A stretch of 64,000 nt of DNA, from contig JAZQEI010000005.1 in the NCBI GenBank assembly GCA_045538935.1, positions 1 through 64,000 of the forward strand. Direction: 5' to 3'. Source of the stretch: RGIG3013 sp045538935 (lineage in GTDB: Bacteria > Bacillota > Clostridia > Oscillospirales > Acutalibacteraceae). Below, in pieces: positions 25,448 through 34,529 of the stretch (position 1 is the stretch's first letter; the number at the start of each line of letters is the position of its first letter). The notes below the pieces were generated by a model, which saw nothing but the letters and a program-made list of their open reading frames with translations, had not been told where the DNA came from and made no database searches. Position numbers and translations under genes: made by a program.

Positions 25448-26086
25448 TTGAATATTAAAAACTTTATTATTTTTGGTGACAGTTGTTCAACATTTGAGGG
25501 ATACATACCTGAGGGCTACGCCACTTATTATTATTCTGAGCCGCAAAAACCTACCGATGTTACTAAGGTTGAGCAAACTTGGTGGCACCAAATAGCAAAG
25601 AAGACTAATTCTAATTTAATATTAAACAACAGTTGGTCGGGCTCTACAATATGTTACACAGGCTATAATAACACAGACTGTTCTAAAACTAACTCGTTCA
25701 TTTATAGGCTAAGGCAACTTAAAGACCAAGACTTTTTTGAAAAAAACACAATAGACACCGTTTTTGTTTTTGGCGCTACTAACGATAATTGGTGCGATGC
25801 AAATTTGGGTGAGCTTAAATTCTCTGACTGGAATGAAAACGACCTTTACAACGTATTGCCGGCTCTTAGCTACTTTTTTGACCTATTAAAACAATATTTA
25901 CCAAAAACAGATATTGTTTGTATTGTAAATACAGAGCTTAAAGACGAAATAGTAACTGCTTTCGGTGAAATTTGCAAACGTCTAAATATAACAAATGTTG
26001 TGCTTAAAGATATAGATAAATCTAACGGTCACCCAACCATTAAGGGAATGGCTCAAATTTGCGAACAGGTTTTTCAAAAGTTATAA
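25448..26086 (+). CDS. SGNH/GDSL-type hydrolase
   Basis: This 212-residue protein has block I FGDSCSTFEGY, which carries the nucleophile serine in a GDS motif, a block III-like FGATNDNW with the oxyanion asparagine, and a C-terminal DxxH-like region ending in SNGHPTIKGM. These fit an SGNH esterase, often acting on acetylated sugars. No signal peptide is seen. The frame starts at TTG (25448) with only a weak ribosome site, so the start is uncertain. It is divergent from the glycosidase-like gene and ends at its own terminator. Confidence 0.75.
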   Translation: MNIKNFIIFGDSCSTFEGYIPEGYATYYYSEPQKPTDVTKVEQTWWHQIAKKTNSNLILNNSWSGSTICYTGYNNTDCSKTNSFIYRLRQLKDQDFFEKNTIDTVFVFGATNDNWCDANLGELKFSDWNENDLYNVLPALSYFFDLLKQYLPKTDIVCIVNTELKDEIVTAFGEICKRLNITNVVLKDIDKSNGHPTIKGMAQICEQVFQKL

Positions 26087-26087
26087 G

Positions 26088-26123
26088 AAAAACTGCAACA
26101 CTTTAGAAAATGTTGCAGTTTTT
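26088..26123. terminator. Terminator between convergent SGNH and PlsC-like genes
   Basis: The perfect stem AAAAACTGCAACA/TGTTGCAGTTTTT with a 10-nt loop serves both strands. Confidence 0.85.
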
Positions 26124-26127
26124 AATT

Positions 26128-27348
26128 TTATAAACCTAAAAATTTGTCATTACTGTTTTCTAATTTTATGTTTTTATAAGAGTAATAAATATTAACATAT
26201 TTAAGAGCGTTAAAACGTTTGCCTGCTCTTATTTGATAAACTTTTTTATCAAAATAAATATTAAGCTTATTACGGCCTAAAACCGACACTGCACTTGTGC
26301 TAGAAAACGGAATAATTTGCATATTGTCTAACCCTTCGTTAATAACAAATCTGTCACCATAAACAGATAGTGTGGTTAAACTTTTTAGCGGTACTTTCTT
26401 TTGATAAATTATAACTTCACTTACCTTTACCTTTTCGCTATAAATAGGTGTTTGTAAGTAGCCGGTTAAATCGGTATTAGCAACCACTTTACACTGATGC
26501 TCATACCAGTCGTTTACAAATTTAAACGGAAACTGAAAGCCTACTCCGCTTAAAGTTTTATCGTCATTATATGTTATTTTACGGTCACACTTTTTACACC
26601 TAGCTATATTGCCGTTGCTTTCAAACTCAGACAGTCCGCAATATGGGCAAACATAAATTGCGCGCTCTAAATACTCTGCTTTTTTGTTAGATTTATATGT
26701 AATATCGGCCACTGCTTCGTTTACATATAACCCCTCTTTTATTGCAGAGTAAAGTTCGTCATCATTCATATTTTTATATTCTTCGGGCTCAATAACCCTA
26801 TACACATACGAATGCATTTTTCCGCGTCTTATTACATCGCTCCACCTTGGCTCTGCACCGTAGCCGCCCTCTATTCTGTAAAGGGCTATAGGTAAACCGA
26901 GCTTTTTGGCTAAAGGTACAATGGCAGGATTCATATATTCAGTCTTACCACTATAGGTTCTGTTACCCTCTGGAGCTATACAAATTGTACCGCCTTGCCT
27001 TGCTACCCTTAAACAGTTCATAACCGCCGTAACGTCGGTAGTTTGTTTTTTTATTGGTATTGGAGCTATTAAAAATTTTATAACCTTTGAAATAAATCCG
27101 TTAGAAAAAAGGTCCTCTGTGGCAAGATAATAAATAGGATGTTTAAATGATATACCTACAAAAAACTGATCAAACGGTGTTTGATGGTTTAGCAATATTA
27201 GATACGGTCTTTTGCCTTGCTCTTTAAATTTGTCTATTTTTATACCGTACCTTATTACACTATAGGGGTAAAGTATAACATAGAGTATATTTCTTACAAT
27301 TTTGTGGCGATATTTTATCCACTTTTTTTGCTTTTTTTGTTTTGCCAT
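26128..27348 (-). CDS. PlsC-type acyltransferase with zinc ribbon and extra C-terminal domain
   Basis: This 406-residue protein begins with a basic N-terminus and an acyltransferase core. NHQTPFDQFF is the HxxxxD catalytic motif, APEGNRTYSG the acceptor-phosphate motif, and PAIVPLAKKLGLPI the later block. The core fits lysophosphatidate acyltransferase. Unusually, residues ~235-260 form a zinc ribbon (CPYCG and CKKC), followed by ~130 residues of beta-rich sequence resembling a bacterial PH/GRAM-like domain. The function of this tail is unknown; it may be regulatory or direct membrane binding. It lies 21 nt downstream of metH and is probably co-transcribed. Confidence 0.75.
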   Translation of the reverse strand: MAKQKKQKKWIKYRHKIVRNILYVILYPYSVIRYGIKIDKFKEQGKRPYLILLNHQTPFDQFFVGISFKHPIYYLATEDLFSNGFISKVIKFLIAPIPIKKQTTDVTAVMNCLRVARQGGTICIAPEGNRTYSGKTEYMNPAIVPLAKKLGLPIALYRIEGGYGAEPRWSDVIRRGKMHSYVYRVIEPEEYKNMNDDELYSAIKEGLYVNEAVADITYKSNKKAEYLERAIYVCPYCGLSEFESNGNIARCKKCDRKITYNDDKTLSGVGFQFPFKFVNDWYEHQCKVVANTDLTGYLQTPIYSEKVKVSEVIIYQKKVPLKSLTTLSVYGDRFVINEGLDNMQIIPFSSTSAVSVLGRNKLNIYFDKKVYQIRAGKRFNALKYVNIYYSYKNIKLENSNDKFLGL

Positions 27349-27369
27349 TTAATTCTCCAAAATATTAAT

Positions 27370-29763
27370 TTATTTACTTATGCTTTGTGCAAAACGGACA
27401 GTTTCCATTGCATCTTTTGCATAAAAATCTGCACCCATTTTATCGGCAAATTCCCTAGTTAGTACTGCACCGCCAACCACCGTTTTACACCAAGGTGCTT
27501 TTTGCTTTATAAGTTTTACGGTATTAGCCATAGCATCTACTGTGGTGGTCATAAGTGCGCTAAGGCCCACAATATTGGCCTTGTTTTCTACAATACATTT
27601 TAGCACTGTTTCTGGCGGAACATCTTTACCTAAATCAATTACATTAAAACCATAGTTTTCGAGCAATAATTTTACTATGTTTTTGCCAATATCGTGAATA
27701 TCTCCCTTTACGGTAGCTATTACAAATGTTGGCATATCTTTATTGTTTTTGGTTGGTAAATTAGACTCTTTAATAACGCTAAAGGCCGATTTTGCCGCTT
27801 CGGCACTCATTAAAAGTTGAGGCAAGAAAACTGTTTTTTTCTCAAATCCCTCACCCACTATATTAAGAGCCGGAATAATTAAATTATTAATTATGTTTAG
27901 CGGTTGTTCGTCTTTTAAAAGCTCACGAGTAATTTTGGCCGCTTTTTCTTTAAAGCCTTTAACAATAGAATCGGTAAGTTCGTTTGTAGTCTGCACCGAT
28001 AAAGTATCACTAGTAGCATTGGAAGAGACTACGGTTTGAAAATTGGCTGATTGCTCTATATATTCTGCACAGTTTTCATCCTGACCCTTCAACATTTTAT
28101 ATGTATAAAAGGTCTTTAAAATATCGGCAGAATACGGGTTAACTATAGCACAAGAAAGCCCATTTTCTAGGGCTAATGCAAAGAACAGACCATTAACAGC
28201 ATCGCGATTAGGTAACCCAAACGACACATTAGAAACCCCGAGTGACGTATGGCAACCGAGCTCATTATTTATAATTTTAAGCGCATCAATTGTTACCTTT
28301 GCAGCATTTATATCGGCGCTAACGGTCATAGCAAGAGTATCGAAAATAATATCTTTTTTATCTATACCATACTCATTGGCCGTTTTTAAAATTCTCTTTG
28401 CAATTTCTACTCTTTCCTCTGCAGTAGCGGGAATTCCGTTTTCATCTAAAGTAAGAGCAACAACAACGCCACCATACTTTTTAACAAGTGGGAAAACGGA
28501 TTTCATGCTCTCTGCCTTGCCGTTAACCGAGTTTATCATAGCCTTGCCGTTGTAACGCCTTAAAGCAGCTTCCATTGCCGAAATATTGGCAGTATCTATT
28601 TGCAACGGCAAATCGCACACGGCTTGTAACTCGCAAACACAGGTAGTGAGCATTTTTTCTTCATCAATATCGGGTAAACCTACGTTGACGTCTAAAATAT
28701 GAACTCCCTTATTTTGTTGATTAGTGCCTTCTGAGAGAATATAATCTATGTCATTTTCATAAAGCGCTTGCTTAAAACGTTTTTTGCCGGTTGGATTAAT
28801 GCGCTCGCCTATAAGTATAGGCGTATTGCAAAACTCTACTGCGTGTGTGTAAGAACTCACAAGAGTTTTTTCATTCTTTGTTATAGGTATTGGCTTTAAC
28901 CCTTTAGTTTTTGCAACCAATTCTTTTATATACTCTGGTGTTGTGCCGCAGCAACCACCAACCGCTCTTACACCCTTTTTAACAAGCTCGGCAATTTTTA
29001 TTGCAAAATCATCTGCCGATACATCGAACACCGTTTTGCCGTTTTTTATTTGCGGCAAACCGGCATTTGGTTTTAAAATTACCGGAATAGATGCGTTTTC
29101 TAAAAGTTGTTCTACTACGTTTTTAAGTTTATCTGGGCCAAACGAACAGTTTGCACCTAAAGCATCGGCACCCATGCCCTCTATTAAAGCTACCATTGCC
29201 TTTGGAGTAGCGCCTGTTACAAGTTTGCCGTCTTTACCATACGCATTAGAAACAATTATGGGTAAATTACAGCTTTCTTTAACAGCAAGAAGTGCAGCCT
29301 TGGTTTCGTAAGAATCATTCATTGTTTCTATAAAAACAAGATCTACACCATACTTTACGCCTAAGCAAACCGTCTTTTTAAATATATTTACAGCCTCTTC
29401 GAAATCCAAATTTCCAAGCGGTTTTAAAAGCTTGCCTAACGGGCCTATATCGAGAGCTATGTATTTGTTTTTATGATTACTACATTCTTCTCTTGCTGCT
29501 TTGGCATTTTCTATTGACGCTTTTATAATTTGTTCAAGCTGTGTATCATCAAACTTTAATGAGTTTGCACCAAATGTATTTGTGCAAACAACATTACTTC
29601 CCGCATTAAAATACTGAATGTGTATATCTTTTATTACATTGCTATGTGTAATATTCCAAACTTCCGGATGCTCGCCGGGTAATAGTCCCTTACTTTGCAA
29701 AAGAGTGCCCATTGAGCCGTCGAGGTACACAATATTATCTTTTAAAAAATCTTTAAAAGTCAT
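27370..29763 (-). CDS. metH: Cobalamin-dependent methionine synthase, short form
   Basis: The enzyme transfers a methyl group from methyl-tetrahydrofolate via cobalamin to homocysteine. Domains in order: homocysteine-binding barrel (~1-285, zinc cysteines in VGGCCGTTP), pterin-binding barrel (~310-560, GERINPTGKKRFK), cobalamin cap (~590-660) and B12 domain (~665-797) with DIHDIGKNIV. At 797 residues it lacks the ~330-residue C-terminal SAM-dependent reactivation domain of E. coli MetH. It overlaps metF by 4 nt, so methyl-donor supply and use are coupled. A separate reactivation protein must be elsewhere. Confidence 0.9.
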   Translation of the reverse strand: MTFKDFLKDNIVYLDGSMGTLLQSKGLLPGEHPEVWNITHSNVIKDIHIQYFNAGSNVVCTNTFGANSLKFDDTQLEQIIKASIENAKAAREECSNHKNKYIALDIGPLGKLLKPLGNLDFEEAVNIFKKTVCLGVKYGVDLVFIETMNDSYETKAALLAVKESCNLPIIVSNAYGKDGKLVTGATPKAMVALIEGMGADALGANCSFGPDKLKNVVEQLLENASIPVILKPNAGLPQIKNGKTVFDVSADDFAIKIAELVKKGVRAVGGCCGTTPEYIKELVAKTKGLKPIPITKNEKTLVSSYTHAVEFCNTPILIGERINPTGKKRFKQALYENDIDYILSEGTNQQNKGVHILDVNVGLPDIDEEKMLTTCVCELQAVCDLPLQIDTANISAMEAALRRYNGKAMINSVNGKAESMKSVFPLVKKYGGVVVALTLDENGIPATAEERVEIAKRILKTANEYGIDKKDIIFDTLAMTVSADINAAKVTIDALKIINNELGCHTSLGVSNVSFGLPNRDAVNGLFFALALENGLSCAIVNPYSADILKTFYTYKMLKGQDENCAEYIEQSANFQTVVSSNATSDTLSVQTTNELTDSIVKGFKEKAAKITRELLKDEQPLNIINNLIIPALNIVGEGFEKKTVFLPQLLMSAEAAKSAFSVIKESNLPTKNNKDMPTFVIATVKGDIHDIGKNIVKLLLENYGFNVIDLGKDVPPETVLKCIVENKANIVGLSALMTTTVDAMANTVKLIKQKAPWCKTVVGGAVLTREFADKMGADFYAKDAMETVRFAQSISK

Positions 29764-30644
29764 ATATTACTCCTTAAAATATCAGACAAATTGCTCTGTA
29801 TTTTTTCGGCCACTATAGGTTTGTTCATAGAATACACATGAACATTTGTAATACCGTTGGCATATAAATCTATAATTTGGTCGGTAGCATAAGCTATACC
29901 TGCCTGTTGCATAGCCGCGGGATTTACCCCGAATTTGTCGACAATTGCTTTAAACCTTTGCGGCATAAACGAGCCCGAAAGTTTAATGGCGCGCTCTACT
30001 TGATTTGCATTTGTAATAGGCATAATGCCCGGTATAACCGGAACACTAATACCGGCCTCACGTATTTTGTAAAGGAAGTTGTAAAGAAGATTATTATCGA
30101 AAAACATTTGTGTGGTTAAAAAATCACAACCGGCATCTACCTTTTCTTTTAAACGCTTAATATCGTCTTTTTGTGTGGCACTTTCGGGGTGAATTTCTGG
30201 GTAGCATGCGGCGCCTATGCAAAAATTTGGGTTAGCCCGCTTTAATTGCTCTACAAGTTGGAAAGCGTAGTTATAATCCCATTTTGTGCGGTCGGAATTT
30301 TTTAAGGCTTCAGGAATATCACCACGCAGAGCCATAACATTTTCTATGCCGGCAGTTTTTATTTGCTCTATTTTTCTAGTTATGGTTTCTTTAGTAGAGC
30401 AAACACAGGTAAGGTGTGCTAAAGTTGGCACACCATAAAGATTTTTTATATTTTTAGCAATATCGAGAGTATATTCACTTGTACCCCCACCCGCTCCGTA
30501 TGTAACGCTCATAAAGGCGGGCTTTAATTTTGCTATTTGCTCTGTAGCTGTCTTTACACTATCAAAACTGGTTTCGGTTTTTGGCGGAAACACCTCAAAC
30601 GAAAGAGAAAAAGCATTTTGCTTAATGATATCAATAATCTTCAT
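29760..30644 (-). CDS. metF: 5,10-methylenetetrahydrofolate reductase
   Basis: This flavoprotein reduces methylene-tetrahydrofolate to the methyl form used by MetH. The ~294-residue barrel shows LSFEVFPPKTE at the N-terminus, SVTYGAGGGTSEYT, ALRGDIPE and TTQMFFDNNLLY, all family motifs. The ATG at 30644 follows AGGAGA (12 nt); an upstream in-frame TTG overlaps that site and is less likely. It is the first gene of the metF-metH unit, with a promoter at 30685-30714. No SAM riboswitch or T-box precedes it. Confidence 0.9.
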   Translation of the reverse strand: MKIIDIIKQNAFSLSFEVFPPKTETSFDSVKTATEQIAKLKPAFMSVTYGAGGGTSEYTLDIAKNIKNLYGVPTLAHLTCVCSTKETITRKIEQIKTAGIENVMALRGDIPEALKNSDRTKWDYNYAFQLVEQLKRANPNFCIGAACYPEIHPESATQKDDIKRLKEKVDAGCDFLTTQMFFDNNLLYNFLYKIREAGISVPVIPGIMPITNANQVERAIKLSGSFMPQRFKAIVDKFGVNPAAMQQAGIAYATDQIIDLYANGITNVHVYSMNKPIVAEKIQSNLSDILRSNI

Positions 30645-30684
30645 AATAAAACATTTTCTCCTATACAAATATATTACCTATCGT

Positions 30685-30714
30685 ATTATACACCCAAAAG
30701 CATACTATTTACAA
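30685..30714 (-). promoter_or_regulatory. Promoter of metF-metH
   Basis: On the minus strand TTGTAA (30709-30714) and TATAAT (30685-30690) are 18 nt apart. The leader is about 35 nt, too short for a riboswitch. Confidence 0.55.
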
Positions 30715-30727
30715 GTTTTTTTGCATT

Positions 30728-30760
30728 TTAAAAGCCACACTACGACAGTGTGGCTTTTAA
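30728..30760 (-). terminator. Terminator of the GH10-like gene
   Basis: TTAAAAGCCACAC-7 nt-GTGTGGCTTTTAA is a perfect 13-bp stem between the GH10-like stop codon and the metF promoter. Confidence 0.85.
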
Positions 30761-30777
30761 ATATAATTACACTTATA

Positions 30778-32127
30778 TTAAATTTCTAAAATATGGCAGT
30801 TTTCGTCTGCTTTATGTAAGCCAAATTGTACGGTTTTTTCATCACAAAACGCGTTGTACTCGCCATAAAAACCGCGGAATGTAATATATCCGTTTTCATC
30901 GGTAGTAAGCTCCATATCTGTATGCCAAATTTCATTAAACAACTTATTTAACATTATGGCAGACTTTTTGGGTGTTAAGTCGTGGTGAAAAAGACCGCCA
31001 CGGCAGTGGTTTTCGTTCCAGCCGTTACCGCTATCGTAAGTGTAGCCGTCAACAGTATTCCAGTAAACAACGGTATCGATTGCAGGGTGAGAGAACCAAA
31101 CCGAATACATAAGCTTTAGTATATCGGCTTGAAGTTCTTCATCTTCGTCCGAGTCGCCCAAGGTTGCAAAAGTAACCTCGGTAATTTCAAGAGGCAAGTT
31201 AAACTCACTTAAAATATCAAGACCCTTAAAAACTGATAACGGATTAGTCATATACATATGTTCTTTTATTGAAGCATCATAACCCTCATCGGTTGTTTTA
31301 TTAGCACCTACAAACATATGGTTTTGTATACCTATTTTATCGATTGTGGCTCCTTTTAAAAGCGCATTTTCTATGAGCATATAATACGGATGACGATAAT
31401 CTTTATCAGAAATATCGCACAGCACACTTCCTTCGTTTATAACTAGTGTTTCATTAGGAAAATACTTGCGTGCAAGTTCAAAAGACCAATTTAGTATGTC
31501 CTTATTACGACTAATTGCGGATTCATTCCAAAAGCAAAGCAACTCATTTATAACCTCAAATTCTATAAGTTTGCCAGAGTAACGCTCGGAAATTTGCTTA
31601 AAGCGTTCTTCGTACTTGGCTTTGACACGATCTAAAGGTGATTTTTTAAGCCACTGAGGTATAAAATGCTCGTACACAAGACAGTGCAGTTTTGCATCAA
31701 TACCGCTCTCATTACAATATTCTAAGCACAAATCGGGTGCGGGACGGCGGTAAACCTTAGAACTGTCTTTTTCATAACGCGGTTTGCCCTCCTCAGGCTC
31801 TAAGGTGTCCCAATAAAACGGTACTGTTGCAAGGTTAAAATACTCTTTAAACATACGGCGATATTCGTCGTTGTCGGCTTGGTCTTTAAACTCGTCAAGC
31901 AAGAATATATTTGCGCCATATTTAAAATCATGTGTTTTTTGAGTGAGCTTTACTTTTTTGTTTACTATGGGCTTACCATTTGAGTCGACAAATTTTATTT
32001 TACACTCACCCTTGCGGTTTTGCTCTATTCCCTGCTCTATACGGGCATCAATTTTTTCTTTGTTTTTATTATAGGCCGACATAAAAAACTCTCGCTTTTG
32101 CTCGGCTGAAAAAGATGAATTTAACAT
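30778..32127 (-). CDS. GH10-like intracellular glycoside hydrolase
   Basis: This 449-residue protein has a (beta/alpha)8 GH10 barrel. FEVINELLCFW carries the acid/base glutamate (canonical WDVVNE) and LEITEVTF the nucleophile glutamate. Preceding landmarks are FKYGANIFLLDEF, VPFYWDTLEPEEG and LHCLVYEHFIPQWL. There is no signal peptide, so it acts on imported oligosaccharides, unlike typical secreted xylanases. A short beta segment precedes and follows the barrel. It is 16 nt downstream of an enolase-superfamily dehydratase and shares its AraC-linked promoter region. Confidence 0.8.
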   Translation of the reverse strand: MLNSSFSAEQKREFFMSAYNKNKEKIDARIEQGIEQNRKGECKIKFVDSNGKPIVNKKVKLTQKTHDFKYGANIFLLDEFKDQADNDEYRRMFKEYFNLATVPFYWDTLEPEEGKPRYEKDSSKVYRRPAPDLCLEYCNESGIDAKLHCLVYEHFIPQWLKKSPLDRVKAKYEERFKQISERYSGKLIEFEVINELLCFWNESAISRNKDILNWSFELARKYFPNETLVINEGSVLCDISDKDYRHPYYMLIENALLKGATIDKIGIQNHMFVGANKTTDEGYDASIKEHMYMTNPLSVFKGLDILSEFNLPLEITEVTFATLGDSDEDEELQADILKLMYSVWFSHPAIDTVVYWNTVDGYTYDSGNGWNENHCRGGLFHHDLTPKKSAIMLNKLFNEIWHTDMELTTDENGYITFRGFYGEYNAFCDEKTVQFGLHKADENCHILEI

Positions 32128-32143
32128 AATATTATCCCCTTAT

Positions 32144-33481
32144 TTAACTCCAAATTCTGTCGTTAGAAAACTCTTTATCCCACTCACTAGTCGGTTCAAA
32201 ATAACCCGGTATATCGGGGTTGATATGTTGTTTTATTAATTCTTCGTTAAGGTCATCAAAACCAAGACCTGGCTTTTCGGGTACCTTAATAAAGCCATTT
32301 TCAAACAACGGATTTTTTATACCGGTTACCATATCTGCCCACCAAGGAACGTCTACCGAATGAAATTCGAGCGCTAAAACGTTATGCATTGCCGCTGCCG
32401 TATGTACTGCAGCCAGACAAGCAACGGGACTTTCGGCCATATGTACTGCAGTTGCAACACCGTTTTCGTCGGCTATATCTGCTATCTTTTTAAGTTCTAG
32501 TGCGCCGCCACAGGTTAAAATATCGGGGTGAATAACCGATACACCGCCCGCCTTAATAAGTTTTTCAAAGCCTTCTTTAAGATAAATATCTTCACCCGTA
32601 CAAATCGGAATAGTGGTACTGTTCTTAAGGCGAACATATTGGTCGGTATACATCCAAGGAACCATATCTTCTAACCAAGCAAGATTATACGGCTCCATTC
32701 TGCGAGCAAATCTAATGCAGTCTTCAACACAAACGTGACCAAAATGATCAATAGCAAGCGGTACGTCGTAGCCGATTACTTTTCTTACTTGTTTAACATA
32801 ATCCTCTAAATAATCGAGTCCCTTTTCAGTCAGATGAATACCCGTATGCGGATGAGCTGTAGTAACTATTTGATAACTCTTCTGATGCTTTACCATATCT
32901 GACGTTACGCTGCCGCCCTGAACATTAAGTATATGAGATGCATATTTTTTCATATCGTCTATAAAGCCCAATGGAGCATTTATAGCACCGGGAACGTCTA
33001 ACAAAAGGCCTATACCTAAATCCATCTTTAAAAAAGTAAAGCCCATTTCCATACGTTTTTTAAGGGCAAGTCCCATATCGTAACCCGTATGCTTACCATC
33101 TACATCTGTATCACAATAAACTCTTACTTCATCGCGGAATTTTCCACCTAACAATTGGTAAAGCGGCACCCCATATGCCTTGCCTGCAAGGTCCCAAAGA
33201 GCGATTTCTATACCGCTTACTCCGCCGCCTTGTCTGGACGGACCTCCAAACTGCTTTATTTTGCGGAAAATTTTATCGACATTACATGGGTTTTCGCCAA
33301 GTATTCGGCTTTTTAGCATAAGCGCATAGGTTTTAGAAGAAGCATCTCGTACCTCACCAAAGCCCGATATACCTTGATTTGTATCTATGCGCAGTATTGT
33401 GCAACGCTTTGGCGCGTCGACAATATCGACAAAGCGCATATCGGTGATTTTAAGCTGACTTGGATTAGAACAATAATTCAT
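32144..33481 (-). CDS. Enolase-superfamily sugar-acid dehydratase (MR/MLE type)
   Basis: The protein belongs to the mandelate racemase/muconate lactonizing subgroup; sugar-acid dehydratases such as RspA/ManD-like and galactonate dehydratases are close relatives. Metal ligands lie in PLAIDHFG, WLEDMVPW and CTGEDIYLKEGF, with a KMDLG strand in the first half and AVHMAESPVA near the end. I chose the ATG at 33481 (445 residues), with AAGGTGGA 6 nt upstream; an in-frame ATG at 33505 covers that site. It heads a two-gene unit with the GH10-like enzyme. The actual substrate is not determined. Confidence 0.8.
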   Translation of the reverse strand: MNYCSNPSQLKITDMRFVDIVDAPKRCTILRIDTNQGISGFGEVRDASSKTYALMLKSRILGENPCNVDKIFRKIKQFGGPSRQGGGVSGIEIALWDLAGKAYGVPLYQLLGGKFRDEVRVYCDTDVDGKHTGYDMGLALKKRMEMGFTFLKMDLGIGLLLDVPGAINAPLGFIDDMKKYASHILNVQGGSVTSDMVKHQKSYQIVTTAHPHTGIHLTEKGLDYLEDYVKQVRKVIGYDVPLAIDHFGHVCVEDCIRFARRMEPYNLAWLEDMVPWMYTDQYVRLKNSTTIPICTGEDIYLKEGFEKLIKAGGVSVIHPDILTCGGALELKKIADIADENGVATAVHMAESPVACLAAVHTAAAMHNVLALEFHSVDVPWWADMVTGIKNPLFENGFIKVPEKPGLGFDDLNEELIKQHINPDIPGYFEPTSEWDKEFSNDRIWS

Positions 33482-33530
33482 ATAATTCCACCTTTTTGTT
33501 GACATTACGCATAATGTGTTTTATCATAAT

Positions 33531-33592
33531 TATATTACTACAAATTTACAAAAAATCACCAATTATATTACTATTTTTACAAACTATATTAC
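33531..33592. promoter_or_regulatory. Three direct repeats in the dehydratase/AraC divergent region
   Basis: TATATTAC occurs at 33531-33538, 33564-33571 and 33585-33592, spaced 33 and 21 bp, that is close to three and two helical turns. The first two are followed by TTTACAAA-like half-sites. Same-face direct repeats are typical AraC-family binding sites. The third abuts the ribosome site of the AraC gene, implying self-repression. Confidence 0.6.
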
Positions 33593-33607
33593 GATTTGGA
33601 GAAAGTT

Positions 33608-34474
33608 ATGTCTAACACTATAGGTGAACTTTTTTTAGAAAATGATAAATCGCTTTTAAAAATGTGGAGCATTTTTGTAGACTTAAAGAGTCGACCTTTT
33701 CAGAGACATTCTCACACAAGATTTGAAATTACGGTGGTAAACAGTGGTTCTGGCGAATACACCACCGAAAAAGGAGTTTACCCTATGTTGCCGGGAGATG
33801 TATTTGTTTTTTCATCAAACGAGGTGCACTGCATTACAAAAACCGGTAAAGAGGGCTTAAATATTACAAATTTGCATTTTGAGCCAAGATATTTAAACGA
33901 CGATTTATCGGCAAGCTACATAAACTTTTGCTTTTTTCACTCTACAGATTTTTGCAACCGAATACCGAGCGAAAACGCAGGTGTTTTAAGATATCACCAC
34001 GACCTAATAAAAAGTGAACTTTTAAAAAAAGACAATCAATATCCGCTTGCAATAAAATCACATCTATTGCTTTTACTAATCACCCTTTTGAGAGAACACA
34101 ACTACCGCACAGACGTTGACCTAGATAAATCTGAAACCGCATTAAATATTTTACAGATATACGATTATGTAGACAAACACTTATCTGAACCACTAACCCT
34201 CAAAAAAATAGCAAGCATAGCAAATTTAAGTCCGAATTACCTATGCTATATATTCAAAAAACTAAACGGTATATCACTTTGGGACTATATTACTGCAAAA
34301 CGCATAGAAAAGGCCGTTTATTTAATACGTTCTAAAGAAAACAATTTAACCATGCTTGATATTGCGCTTGAATGCGGATTTAACAATACTGTTAATTTTA
34401 ATAAAGCTTTTAAAAAGCACAAAGGCATTGCACCAAGCAAACTTAAAAGCGCATCATATCTTTTGCCACACTAA
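33608..34474 (+). CDS. AraC-family regulator (GH10/dehydratase locus)
   Basis: This ~288-residue regulator has an N-terminal cupin sensor (FQRHSHTRFEIT and MLPGDVFVFSSNEVHCI) and a C-terminal AraC DNA-binding domain with two helix-turn-helices (LKKIASIANLSPNYLCYIF and ALECGFNNTVNFNKAFKKHKG). The ATG at 33608 has GGAGA 6 nt upstream; in-frame TTG 33596 does not. It is divergent from the dehydratase and GH10-like genes and probably activates them when an aldonate or oligosaccharide is bound. Confidence 0.85.
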   Translation: MSNTIGELFLENDKSLLKMWSIFVDLKSRPFQRHSHTRFEITVVNSGSGEYTTEKGVYPMLPGDVFVFSSNEVHCITKTGKEGLNITNLHFEPRYLNDDLSASYINFCFFHSTDFCNRIPSENAGVLRYHHDLIKSELLKKDNQYPLAIKSHLLLLLITLLREHNYRTDVDLDKSETALNILQIYDYVDKHLSEPLTLKKIASIANLSPNYLCYIFKKLNGISLWDYITAKRIEKAVYLIRSKENNLTMLDIALECGFNNTVNFNKAFKKHKGIAPSKLKSASYLLPH

Positions 34475-34529
34475 TTTTTGTTGTAATTTCTTTTATTTCA
34501 TGATATTATCTAAACAAAGGTGGGACTAT

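Noticed and set aside
30645..30777. SAM riboswitch before metF-metH
   Set aside because: The leader between the -10 box and the start codon is about 35 nt, too short.
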